Numbered from the stretch's first letter, positions 6,477 to 13,808 are shown. The stretch is 15,829 nucleotides of DNA from Spirochaetales bacterium (GCA_017475725.1 JAFVFA010000064.1:1-15829), one strand, 5' to 3'. Notes: a model not told the origin generated them from the letters alone. Program-made: numbers and translations.

Positions 6477-6507
6477 CCCTCGGCTATGATGGCCGAGGGT
6501 CTTTCTT
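6477..6507 (+). terminator. Terminator-like hairpin between peptide and maturase genes
   Basis: CCCTCGGC (6477-6484), a 7-base loop, GCCGAGGG (6492-6499), then TCTTTCTT. The 8-base GC-rich stem is perfect and the following tract is T-rich but interrupted by C, so termination is probably partial. It would allow much more peptide than enzyme to be made from one promoter, a common arrangement in RiPP clusters. Confidence 0.65.
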
Positions 6508-6521
6508 GAAAGGAGAAAATG

Positions 6522-7571
6522 ATGAAACCGTATTTTTCATTTCAATGGCATATAACTGATGAGTGTGACCAGAGATGCAAGCACTGCTATATCTTCTCGG
6601 CCGGAAACCATACCTGTCTTAAGTCCATGACATGGGACCAGATCGAGGATACCTTCTACAACTGCCTTGATTTCTGTGAGGTGCATGGCCGTACACCGTA
6701 CTTCTACATAACAGGAGGAGACCCGATTCTCCATCCTGACTTCTGGCGCCTTATGGAGCTGATGCAGACAAACAGGATCAAATTCACCATCATGGGCAAT
6801 CCCTTCCATCTGAATGACCAGGTGTGCCATGAACTCAAGGCCTATGGCTGTGAGAAGTACCAGCTTTCAATCGATGGTCTCAGGGCAACCCATGACTGGT
6901 TCAGAAAGCCGGGCTCCTATGATTGCACCCTTGAGAAGATAGGCTGCATAAACCGTGCTGGAATCAGAAGTGTCGTCATGACAACAGTGTCAAAGACCAA
7001 CCGCATGGAGGTTCCTGGGATAATCGATGCAGTTGTGGCCGCAGGTGTCAATGTCTTCTCCTTCTCAAGATATGTCCCTAGTGGAGGGGATCTGGATGCC
7101 AGCATGACAGCTTTGGAATACAGGGAGCTGCTTGCCATCTGCGACAAGAAGTTCAAGGAATACGAGGCTGAAGGGTGTGAGACCTATTTCAACAAAAAAG
7201 ATCACCTCTGGACGTTATATGAGTATGAAACAGGGGAATTCAAGATTCCTGAGGACATCAAAGATGGAATGATCTATGGTGGATGCAACTGCGGTAACTG
7301 CCATATAACAATCCTTCCCTCGGGTGACATATATGCCTGTCGCAGGGTTGCGGAAAGCAAGGTCGGAAATGTGTTCGAGGACAGGTTGGCTGATGTATGG
7401 GTCACCAGCATGGAAGCCTACAGGGACTATGGCAAGTTCTCCAAATGCTCCAGATGCAAGCTTCTTGCCTGGTGCCGTGGCTGCCCTGCAGTAGCAAGGG
7501 GAACCAACGGTGATTTCTATGCAGATGACCCACAGTGCTGGGCAACAGAGGAAGGAGGGCTTCTGAGATGA
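6522..7571 (+). CDS. Radical SAM/SPASM peptide maturase, ACGX system
   Basis: The 349-residue enzyme starts MKPYFSFQWHITDECDQRCK with the radical SAM cluster motif C15-x3-C19-x2-C22, a GGDP block for SAM binding, and a C-terminal SPASM domain (about 255-339) with cysteines 255, 257, 260, 273, 309, 312, 318, 321 and 339 to hold auxiliary iron-sulfur clusters. The family cleaves SAM reductively and commonly forms thioether or other crosslinks on Cys-rich peptides; the substrate here should be the adjacent ACGX peptide, with the exact chemistry unknown. Tandem ATGs occur at 6519 and 6522; the second has the better spacing (six bases) from AAAGGAG. The stop overlaps the dehydrogenase start as ATGATGA. 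The C318-R-G-C321 spacing is one residue shorter than the usual CX3C of SPASM domains. Confidence 0.92.
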   Translation: MKPYFSFQWHITDECDQRCKHCYIFSAGNHTCLKSMTWDQIEDTFYNCLDFCEVHGRTPYFYITGGDPILHPDFWRLMELMQTNRIKFTIMGNPFHLNDQVCHELKAYGCEKYQLSIDGLRATHDWFRKPGSYDCTLEKIGCINRAGIRSVVMTTVSKTNRMEVPGIIDAVVAAGVNVFSFSRYVPSGGDLDASMTALEYRELLAICDKKFKEYEAEGCETYFNKKDHLWTLYEYETGEFKIPEDIKDGMIYGGCNCGNCHITILPSGDIYACRRVAESKVGNVFEDRLADVWVTSMEAYRDYGKFSKCSRCKLLAWCRGCPAVARGTNGDFYADDPQCWATEEGGLLR

Positions 7572-8527
7572 TGAAGGCGGTTGTACTTACAAAGCCTACA
7601 AAGGGTGAGGATGTGGTTCTCTCCGAGTTTGATATCCCTGAAGTTAGACCAGGCTGGGTTCTTGTTAAGGTGAAGGCATTTGGAATGAACCACTCAGAGG
7701 CTATCCTAAGAGAGTTCGAGATAGAGAACGATTATATCCAGAAGCCGATAATCCCTGGAATAGAATGCGTTGGCGAGATCGATGACCCATCAGACAGTGG
7801 TCTGGTGAAAGGTCAGAAGGTTGTGGCTCTGATGGGTGGAATGGGCAGGAGCTTCAATGGAAGCTATGCAGAGTACGCCTTGCTTCCGAGCCATCATGTC
7901 TTTCCTGTTGAGTCAAAGCTGTCCTGGACTGATATGGCTGCAATTCCAGAGACCTACTTCACGGCCTGGGGCTCTCTTTTCCAGTGCCTGCGCCTGACAC
8001 CGCAGGATGTTCTCCTGGTAAGAGGTTCAACCTGTGCACTGGGCTATGTGGCGATCCAGCTTGCAAAGGCACTGGGATGCAAGGTTATCGGAACAACCCA
8101 CAGGGAATCAAAGATCAATCTCCTTTCGGGGGCAGGTTGCGATGAATGGATTCTGGACAATGGAAGCCTGAGGGGAAAGGTCCATGGAGTGACCAAGGCC
8201 TTGGAGCTCATTGGCATAAAAACCGTCCAGGACACCATGATGAGTGTGGAGCAGGGAGCCATTGTCTGCAACACCGGAGTCCTTGGAAAGGTGTATGAAT
8301 GGAATCACTTTGACCCTATCAAGGATATCCCAAATGGGGTCTGTCTGACTGGTTTCTATAGCAATTATCCTTCAACAAGGATTATCCAGGACATCTTTGA
8401 CTTCATTGATGCCCATGATCTGAAACCCCTTGTCGGAGCTGTATATGACTTCAAGGACATCCGTGACGCCTGCATTGCCCTGGATGGTGGAAAGGTGAAC
8501 GGGAAGATAATAGTCCGTATGGACTGA
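7568..8527 (+). CDS. Zinc-free medium-chain dehydrogenase/reductase (quinone-oxidoreductase type)
   Basis: The 319-residue protein has the MDR layout: N-terminal catalytic domain (MKAVVLTKPTKGEDVVLSEF near the start, then KAFGMNHSEA, GIECVGEI, ALMGGMGRSFNGSYAEYALL) and a Rossmann NAD(P)H domain with LLVRGSTCALGYVAIQLAKA. The catalytic zinc cysteine of alcohol dehydrogenases is replaced by GMNHSE, and the structural zinc cysteine lobe is missing, so this is a zinc-independent reductase of quinone-like or activated double-bond substrates. ATG at 7568 overlaps the maturase stop by four bases and has GGAGGG eight bases upstream. Its place in the operon suggests either supply or use of reducing power in peptide maturation, or detoxification under the HxlR regulator; both are inference. 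Confidence 0.87.
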   Translation: MMKAVVLTKPTKGEDVVLSEFDIPEVRPGWVLVKVKAFGMNHSEAILREFEIENDYIQKPIIPGIECVGEIDDPSDSGLVKGQKVVALMGGMGRSFNGSYAEYALLPSHHVFPVESKLSWTDMAAIPETYFTAWGSLFQCLRLTPQDVLLVRGSTCALGYVAIQLAKALGCKVIGTTHRESKINLLSGAGCDEWILDNGSLRGKVHGVTKALELIGIKTVQDTMMSVEQGAIVCNTGVLGKVYEWNHFDPIKDIPNGVCLTGFYSNYPSTRIIQDIFDFIDAHDLKPLVGAVYDFKDIRDACIALDGGKVNGKIIVRMD

Positions 8528-8536
8528 GGTGAGAAA

Positions 8537-9415
8537 ATGGGAATGGAACAGAAGACGCACTTTGTCGTCGACAAATCAAAATGCATCAAATGCGGAAAGT
8601 GCCTGAACACCTGCTCCGGCATGGTTCTGGGGTTCGGACCTGACGGATACCCCAGAATGAAGGAGTTCGAGCGCTTTGGCTGGCGAGGCTGCTGGAGGTG
8701 TCAGCATTGCCTTGCAGTCTGCCCGGTTGGAGCGATCTCAATCTTTGACAAGAAGCCGGAGAACTCTCTGCCAAAGCCACCTGCGAAGATGGGTGAGTAC
8801 ATGGATAGCCTCATAACCTGCCGTCGTTCCTGCCGCAGATTCCTGGACAGAAACGTTGACAAGAAGATCGTTACAAGCATGCTCAGTGCGATGGAGGCTG
8901 CACCTACAGGGGGCAACGCCCAGAGTGTGGAGTACACCGTCATAGATGACAAGGACCGTCTGCATGAGATCTGGAGGGTCGCCTATTCCAAGATGGACGC
9001 TGCCGCGAGAAGACATGTATACACCCATAGTTTCAGTGACTTCTACTATGGTAAGATGAAGGAGTCCGAGAAAACGGTCCGAAAGGATGACCTTCTGTTC
9101 TGTGGTGCCCCGCATCTTTTCATTGCCCATGAGAGGTGTGTCGGGAAATGGGCTGAGGACAGCAAGGCCAACTGCAACATAGCAACAGCCTATTTCGAGC
9201 TTCTGTGCAATGCCCATGGCTTGGGGACGACAATCATGAGCTACAGCGCAGAGGTCCTGAATGAGCTTGCACCTGAGGCCAGAGCCATGCTGAACATCCC
9301 GAAGGACCACTACATGGGATTGATAGTCGGATTCGGCTATCCTGAGATAGAATATGCAAGAGGAGTCCAGAAGGACCGAAGGGCAAAGATCCACCGCTAC
9401 AGCGATGGAAGGTGA
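8537..9415 (+). CDS. Ferredoxin-nitroreductase fusion
   Basis: The 292-residue protein has an N-terminal 2x[4Fe-4S] ferredoxin domain (C16-x2-C19-x2-C22-x3-C26 and C52-x2-C55-x2-C58-x3-C62-P) followed by a nitroreductase FMN domain from about residue 90, with RRSCRRFLDR, AAPTGGNAQSVEYTVI and MGLIVGFGYP. Such proteins pass electrons from ferredoxin to FMN and reduce nitro, quinone or enone groups; in operons of modified peptides they may act as partner redox enzymes. The start has TGAGGTGA six bases upstream and lies nine bases after the dehydrogenase stop. It may supply low-potential electrons for the radical SAM enzyme or act directly on the peptide. Family call firm; role inferred. Confidence 0.92.
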   Translation: MGMEQKTHFVVDKSKCIKCGKCLNTCSGMVLGFGPDGYPRMKEFERFGWRGCWRCQHCLAVCPVGAISIFDKKPENSLPKPPAKMGEYMDSLITCRRSCRRFLDRNVDKKIVTSMLSAMEAAPTGGNAQSVEYTVIDDKDRLHEIWRVAYSKMDAAARRHVYTHSFSDFYYGKMKESEKTVRKDDLLFCGAPHLFIAHERCVGKWAEDSKANCNIATAYFELLCNAHGLGTTIMSYSAEVLNELAPEARAMLNIPKDHYMGLIVGFGYPEIEYARGVQKDRRAKIHRYSDGR

Positions 9416-9434
9416 GAACAAGGAGAGAAGGAGC

Positions 9435-10238
9435 ATGCAGACTGAATATCTTGATTGTTTGGTTGAGGAGTTCAAGTCTGACTCTGTTGAATACAGGGAC
9501 CTTAGAACCCCGGATGACATAGAGGGAAAGAGAAGGGTTCTGCGTTCGCTTATGAACATCCGCATGCCTAAGTCCATGGATGACAGGGTTCTCAGAATCC
9601 AGGATGAGTACCTGAAGGAAAGAGCCGAGGAGAAGGGGATTGTCAGGCTTTCAGACATCCCTGAGATCAGGGACGGACTTTCGATCTGGCAAGGTGACAT
9701 AACAAGGCTAGCGCTGGATGCGATTGTCAATGCCGCGAATTCCCAGATGCTCGGCTGCTTTGTGCCCATGCACACCTGCATAGACAACTGCATACACACC
9801 TTTGCAGGAATACAGCTCAGGGAGGAGTGCAACAGGCAGATGGAGGAGCTCAGAAGGAAGTATGGACCTGACTATGAACAGCCCACTGCGGTTCCGATGC
9901 TCACCGATGCCTACAACCTTCCAGCCAGAAAGGTCATCCATATTGTGGGGCCGATTGTTCAGTACAGACTGACTCCTGACCTGGAGAATGATCTTGCTGC
10001 CTGCTATAGAAACACTCTGGAGATGTGTGCGGACAACGGATTGAGGAGCGTGGCTTTCTGTTGCATATCAACGGGGGTTTTCCGCTTCCCGAACCAGAGG
10101 GCTGCAGAGATTGCAGTTGAGACTGTGACCGCTTGGATGTCACAGCATCCATCAAAGATGGAAAGGATAGTGTTCAATGTTTTCAAGGACGAAGATAAAC
10201 GCATATACGAGAAGCTCATTGCCGAACGGGTATCTTGA
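9435..10238 (+). CDS. Zinc-type macrodomain ADP-ribosyl hydrolase (SirTM-linked)
   Basis: The 267-residue protein has an N-terminal helical extension (residues 1-80) and a macrodomain (about 82-265) with WQGDITRLALDAIVNAANSQ followed by the zinc signature GC108FVPMH113TC115IDNCIH, then HIVGPIV and CISTGVFRFP. Length and extension match the macrodomains paired with class M sirtuins in Staphylococcus aureus and Streptococcus pyogenes, which remove mono-ADP-ribose from target proteins using a zinc ion. The ATG at 9435 is chosen over an upstream frame opening at 9354 because GGAGAG is seven bases before it and the upstream part lies within the nitroreductase gene. Its presence directly before the SirTM gene strongly supports a reversible ADP-ribosylation pair. 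Confidence 0.93.
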   Translation: MQTEYLDCLVEEFKSDSVEYRDLRTPDDIEGKRRVLRSLMNIRMPKSMDDRVLRIQDEYLKERAEEKGIVRLSDIPEIRDGLSIWQGDITRLALDAIVNAANSQMLGCFVPMHTCIDNCIHTFAGIQLREECNRQMEELRRKYGPDYEQPTAVPMLTDAYNLPARKVIHIVGPIVQYRLTPDLENDLAACYRNTLEMCADNGLRSVAFCCISTGVFRFPNQRAAEIAVETVTAWMSQHPSKMERIVFNVFKDEDKRIYEKLIAERVS

Positions 10239-10284
10239 GACAATACAGAAAGGCATGATAGCCGCAAGGCATATATGCGGTGAC

Positions 10285-11172
10285 ATGAGCCATGGCAACG
10301 GAACGAAAGAGGGGCAGCTCGAAAGACTGAGGAACGAGATTTCCCAGTGCGATGCAATTGTGGTCGGAGCAGGTGCAGGACTCTCAACTTCTGCAGGTTT
10401 TGTCTACAGTGGTGAACGTTTTGCCAAATGGTTTTCCGATTTCGGAACTAAATTTGGTTTTGATGACATGTACTCCGGAGGCTTCTATCCCTACGACTCA
10501 CAGGAGGAGTTCTGGGCCTATTGGGCACGTTACATCTACGTCAACAGATATCTCGATGCCCCGAAGCCTGTCTATGAAAAACTCTACAATCTTGTGCATG
10601 ACAAGGACTATTTTGTGATCACCACCAACGTTGACCATTGCTTCCAAAAGGCGGGTTTCGACAAGAAGAGACTGTTCTACACCCAGGGTGACTATGGCCT
10701 TTTCCAGAGCAACGGCAAGACCTATGACAATGAGGAGTGGGTCATGAAGGCTATGGAAGCCCAAGGCTTTGTGAAAGATCCAAACGGGGTGTTCTTCATT
10801 CCGGATGGCAGGAAGCCAATGATGGGAATCCCTACGGAGCTTATTCCGACAGGAATGGCCATGAATCTCAGATCCGATGACTCCTTCGTTGAGGATGATG
10901 GCTGGCACAGGGCTTCAGCAGCATACTCTGACTTTCTGAGAAGACACCAGAACCTTAGGGTCCTCTATCTGGAGCTTGGCGTTGGAGGCAATACCCCAAT
11001 TATCATCAAGTACCCGTTCTGGCAGATGACACGGAACAACGACAAGGCCATCTATGCCTGCATCAACTACGGACAGGCCTTCTGCCCAGTGGAGATAAAG
11101 GACAGAAGTCTCTGCATTAACTCTGATATCTCTGAAGCTTTGGATGCTATACTGGATCTGACAAGGATCTAG
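10285..11172 (+). CDS. Class M sirtuin (SirTM), protein ADP-ribosyltransferase
   Basis: The 295-residue protein is a SirTM: NAD-binding IVVGAGAGLSTSAGFVYSGE, the SirTM-specific RFAKWFSDFGTKFGFDDMYS and YPYDSQEEFWAYWARYI, TTNVDHCFQKAGF with N115, and TQGDYGLF with Q134 where deacetylase sirtuins have the catalytic histidine. Known SirTMs ADP-ribosylate rather than deacetylate. No cysteine occurs between C119 and the C-terminal third, so the usual zinc tetrad is absent. The ATG at 10285 matches the family N-terminus (MSHGNGTKEGQLERL...); 10255 is the alternative and adds ten residues. A CCGCA-N9-TGCGG hairpin (10262-10280) just upstream of 10285 could influence initiation. The gap from the macrodomain stop is 46 bases. 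Confidence 0.92.
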   Translation: MSHGNGTKEGQLERLRNEISQCDAIVVGAGAGLSTSAGFVYSGERFAKWFSDFGTKFGFDDMYSGGFYPYDSQEEFWAYWARYIYVNRYLDAPKPVYEKLYNLVHDKDYFVITTNVDHCFQKAGFDKKRLFYTQGDYGLFQSNGKTYDNEEWVMKAMEAQGFVKDPNGVFFIPDGRKPMMGIPTELIPTGMAMNLRSDDSFVEDDGWHRASAAYSDFLRRHQNLRVLYLELGVGGNTPIIIKYPFWQMTRNNDKAIYACINYGQAFCPVEIKDRSLCINSDISEALDAILDLTRI

Positions 11173-11176
11173 GGGT

Positions 11177-11540
11177 ATGAACTGCAAAGAGTTTGGATCC
11201 GACAGAAATGATGTGATCATGCTTCTTTATGAAGGAAGAGCTCTTCGAGGACTACTATCGTGACACCTGCCTGATTGGGAAGCAGGACATGATTGCATTC
11301 ATGAAGGAGAACACCTCATATTCTTTGAAGGAAAATATCGAAGAGGCAAAAACCGATGTCCATGTCGTCATCGGAGCAAAAGAGAACAGGGAGATCAGGA
11401 GATCCGCAGAACTTATCTGCAGAAGACTGCCTTCAAGCAAGTTCACATGCCTTGAGGGTCTGTACCATGGGGAGTTCTCAATCAATCATCCAGAGAAGTA
11501 TACTGAAACTGTGAGAAGGATATGCGGAGGTGGACGATGA
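11177..11540 (+). pseudogene. Decayed alpha/beta-hydrolase remnant
   Basis: A 28-codon reading frame at 11177-11263 gives MNCKEFGSDRNDVIMLLYEG, which looks like the first strands of an alpha/beta-hydrolase. The frame then breaks. In another frame, 11229-11540 gives about 100 residues ending TDVHVVIGAKENREIRRSAE and LEGLYHGEFSINHPEKY, which resemble the last two strands and catalytic-histidine helix of the same fold. The ATG at 11229 has no ribosome binding site, the nucleophile elbow (GxSxG) is missing, and the total is less than half a normal hydrolase of about 230 residues. I read it as a gene with a large internal deletion and frameshift. It starts four bases after the SirTM stop and overlaps the DUF3784 start as ATGA, so it probably once belonged to the operon. 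Confidence 0.6.
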
Positions 11541-11842
11541 CCTGGATTCTATGGCTTGTTTTCGCACAGTTTACCGTACTGAGCATTGTTCTTCTTTCCG
11601 GACATGGCAAGAACCTGATTGCCGGCTACAACACTGCAAGTCAGGAAGAGAAGGATAAGTACGACAGCAAGAAGCTGTGCCACATAATTGGAGGGGGAAT
11701 GGCTGTAATTGCCGTGATGCTTCTGGTGTTTGCATTATTGATCGCTTCACTCCCAACCTGGTTCATCTTTGTATTCGTTTCTGTTGTGATTGTTGACTGC
11801 ATAGTTATGATTGTGCTGGCCAACACAAAGTGCAAGAGGTGA
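11537..11842 (+). CDS. DUF3784-family small membrane protein
   Basis: The 101-residue protein has an N-terminal helix (ILWLVFAQFTVLSIVLLSG), the conserved cytosolic segment GHGKNLIAGYNTASQEEKDK and YDSKKLCHIIGGG typical of DUF3784, and two further membrane helices (MAVIAVMLLVFALLIASL and FIFVFVSVVIVDCIVMIVLA). The function of this family is unknown. The ATG at 11537 has GGAGGT five bases upstream and overlaps the stop of the hydrolase remnant, so the frame extension to 11522 is not used. It is co-directional with the operon before it and may be its tail, or merely downstream. Confidence 0.85.
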   Translation: MTWILWLVFAQFTVLSIVLLSGHGKNLIAGYNTASQEEKDKYDSKKLCHIIGGGMAVIAVMLLVFALLIASLPTWFIFVFVSVVIVDCIVMIVLANTKCKR

Positions 11843-11847
11843 TTGAT

Positions 11848-12159
11848 ATGGCATCGAGCAGGGAATATCTTGATTATGTCCTGGAGCAGCTCTCCGGTTT
11901 GGACGATGTGTCATACAAGGCCATGATGGGTGAGTATCTGCTGTATTACAGAGGCAGACTCTTCGGTGGCATCTACGATGACCGCTTCCTGGTCAAGCCT
12001 GTGAGGTCTGCTGTCGAGATGATGCCGGATGCTGAATACGGACTTCCATATGAGGGGGCTAAGGAGATGCTTGTGGTCGATGACATAGAAAGCAGGGATT
12101 TCCTCAAGACCCTGGTTGATGCCATGTACGATGAGCTTCTTTCGCCAAAGAGAAAGTAA
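11848..12159 (+). CDS. TfoX N-terminal-domain protein
   Basis: The 103-residue protein matches the stand-alone TfoX N-terminal domain: YLDYVLEQLSGLDDVSYKAM, MGEYLLYYRGRLFGGIYDDR, FLVKPV, MMPDAEYGLPYEGAKEMLVV. Full-length TfoX/Sxy is a competence regulator in gammaproteobacteria; isolated N-terminal domains are common and have no proven role, so a competence link is not claimed. The ATG at 11848 follows GAGGTGA at five bases; the gene starts five bases after the DUF3784 stop and is probably co-transcribed. Its stop is 11 bases from the convergent deformylase remnant. Confidence 0.85.
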   Translation: MASSREYLDYVLEQLSGLDDVSYKAMMGEYLLYYRGRLFGGIYDDRFLVKPVRSAVEMMPDAEYGLPYEGAKEMLVVDDIESRDFLKTLVDAMYDELLSPKRK

Positions 12160-12170
12160 AGGCTTCCCTT

Positions 12171-12412
12171 TCAGATCAATATTCCCTTTGTGTGGTCTAT
12201 CTCATGCTGCACGATCTGTGCGGTGAAGCCCTCCAGGGTCCTCATCTTCTGCCTGAAGTTCCTGTTCATGTACAGCACCTCTATAGAGTGGTAGCGTCTT
12301 GTCTTCCTTGTGCCATTGAGGGAGAGACAGCCCTCCTTTGTGTCGAAGAAGGTCTCGCTCCTGCCGATTATCTGGGGATTGAACTTTCGTCCGGGCTTTG
12401 AAATCAGTTGAT
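12171..12412 (-). pseudogene. def: Peptide deformylase remnant (5' half missing)
   Basis: The frame ending at 12171 encodes the last 75 or so residues of a short-type peptide deformylase (usual length about 136): KFNPQII, then the second motif EGCLSLNGTRKTRRY with the metal-binding cysteine, and the third motif QHEIDHTKGILI with H-E-x-x-H. The first motif (G-x-G/A-x-A-A-x-x-x-G), which completes the active site, is absent. Upstream of about 12412 the frame runs into the end of the acyltransferase gene, in a different frame, with no family similarity. No start codon with ribosome binding site is present. The active gene, needed in bacteria, should be elsewhere in the genome. Confidence 0.8.
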
Positions 12413-12420
12413 CGTAAACA

Positions 12421-13638
12421 TCACTCTTTGTTCTTTGCAGCTTCCTCGAACAGCTTGTAGAGCCTGTCCTCCTTCCATGCATGGAAGTGCTCTCCGGTGA
12501 TGCTGTAGTACTTGTGATGGCAGGTGAACAGGAGGGTCTTCCCGAAGTACAGCATGGACATGCTTGTCGTGTGCTCGAACTCGAAGACATTGCCGCCCAT
12601 CTCCATGTGGTCCTTGTAGACCTTCAGGTCTCCGGTGCAGATCTGGGTCTCGACGCCGTCCTCCAGCTCGGAGAGCTTGACGTCCTTCTCCAGGAACAGA
12701 AGCTCTTCGTTGTCGGTCTTGCAGGACATCCTGGCATCGAACTCCTTCTCGATCCATTTGCCCCAGTCATAGACCGAGTCGAACTTCAGACCATCGCCCC
12801 TGAGGAAGCCGTACTCATCGTAGATGCCTCTCTGTCCGCATTCGGTGCACCAGAACTCGTTGCCCTTGCTCTGCATGGTATCGAACTTGCCGCACTTGGG
12901 GCACAGCACAAGGTAGTTCTCAAGCCCTTCTGCAAGTGCGTCGGACCTGTATTTGTGCATGGCCTTCCTCTGGGTCTCGTAGGCGTTTACATGCAGGTCT
13001 CTGTTGAAGATGTCAGCGATCTCCTGCGGGTCCATGTCCTTGAGGTCCTCGGCCTTGTACACTCCGCCGAGCTCTCCCCACATCTTGCCCTTCCTGAACT
13101 TGTAGGCCCACCTTGGAGCCACGAAATAGCCGCCCTGGAGTCTGTATGTTATGAGATCGCATCCTGCTATCTTGACCATCTTGCCTGTGGCCTGGCTTAC
13201 AAGGGCCGTCTCTCCGTTGAAGGATCTGCGTCCCTCCGGGAAGATCATGATGTTGTACCCGGCTTTGACCCTGTCCACCATCGCCCTGATTGTGGGGATT
13301 GCAGATGACCCCTTCGGAAGAGGGATGGGGTCGCAGTATTTCTTAAGCGTCTTTCCGTGCTTCCCTCTGAACAGGTGCTCTCCTGCTATGAAGTAGAGGA
13401 AGTTTTTAGGAACCGCACTTGCGGACATGACGGTGTCCACCTCTGTGGTGTGGTTTGCCATGAGGATGAACGGACGCTTCTGCTTTGGGAGCTTCTCAAG
13501 TCTGAGACCGTATTTCAGAGTGAGAAACAGTCTTATTGATGGTCTCACCACCGAGTAGAACCTTTTGTGGCGCCTATGCTCGGCCGGTGTCGGAACGTTC
13601 TTCTTTCTTTTTGTCTGTTCTTCGTTGGTTGAACCCAT
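12421..13638 (-). CDS. PlsC-like 1-acyl-glycerol-3-phosphate acyltransferase with zinc-ribbon tail
   Basis: The 405-residue protein has a PlsC/LPLAT domain (about 30-190) with the catalytic N-H63-T-T-E-V-D68 (HX4D) and the substrate-binding FPEGRRS (133-139), and further RWAYKFR. The family transfers a fatty acyl group to lysophosphatidic acid or a related acceptor at the inner membrane face. Residues 246-267 form a zinc ribbon (C246-P-K-C249, C264-T-E-C267), followed by an unrecognised C-terminal domain to 405, so the protein is roughly 150-200 residues longer than usual PlsC. The start follows TGGAGAG at four bases. A promoter candidate lies upstream. The gene ends directly at the deformylase remnant. 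Confidence 0.85.
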   Translation of the reverse strand: MGSTNEEQTKRKKNVPTPAEHRRHKRFYSVVRPSIRLFLTLKYGLRLEKLPKQKRPFILMANHTTEVDTVMSASAVPKNFLYFIAGEHLFRGKHGKTLKKYCDPIPLPKGSSAIPTIRAMVDRVKAGYNIMIFPEGRRSFNGETALVSQATGKMVKIAGCDLITYRLQGGYFVAPRWAYKFRKGKMWGELGGVYKAEDLKDMDPQEIADIFNRDLHVNAYETQRKAMHKYRSDALAEGLENYLVLCPKCGKFDTMQSKGNEFWCTECGQRGIYDEYGFLRGDGLKFDSVYDWGKWIEKEFDARMSCKTDNEELLFLEKDVKLSELEDGVETQICTGDLKVYKDHMEMGGNVFEFEHTTSMSMLYFGKTLLFTCHHKYYSITGEHFHAWKEDRLYKLFEEAAKNKE

Positions 13639-13681
13639 ATTCTCTCCAGACGTGACTTCAGTTTTCTGAATATCCGGGTCT

Positions 13682-13711
13682 AATATAGCACTTATGCAAC
13701 ACCACTAGCAA
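13682..13711 (-). promoter_or_regulatory. Candidate promoter of the acyltransferase gene
   Basis: On the minus strand, TTGCTA (13706-13711) and TATATT (13682-13687) are 18 bases apart, 43 bases upstream of the start codon. The -10 box matches at five of six positions and the -35 box at four. Confidence 0.45.
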
Positions 13712-13770
13712 TAAGGATTACCGTGAGACCTGCGGTGCCGGAATTTCTTTTTTCTTGAAAAAATCGGTGC

Positions 13771-13808
13771 GACAAAACGACAGGGGCCGCCTTCATCAGG
13801 CAGTCCCT
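13771..13808 (-). terminator. Rho-independent terminator after oligoendopeptidase F
   Basis: Read on the minus strand, AGGGACTGCCT (13808-13798), loop GATGA, AGGCGGCCCCT (13792-13782): an 11-pair stem with one mismatch and one G-U pair, followed by the T-rich TCGTTTTGTC. It begins 20 bases after the pepF stop codon. Confidence 0.7.

Noticed and set aside
8738..9832. 364-codon minus-strand open frame opposite nitroreductase and macrodomain genes
   Set aside because: Spans two recognisable genes on the other strand and shows no family features.
12481..13308. 275-codon plus-strand open frame inside the acyltransferase gene
   Set aside because: Antisense shadow; the opposite strand encodes PlsC motifs and a zinc ribbon.
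13748..13763. TTTTTTC-TT-GAAAAAA inverted repeat
   Set aside because: Loop of two bases and an A/T-only stem; probably just AT-rich intergenic DNA after the real pepF terminator.
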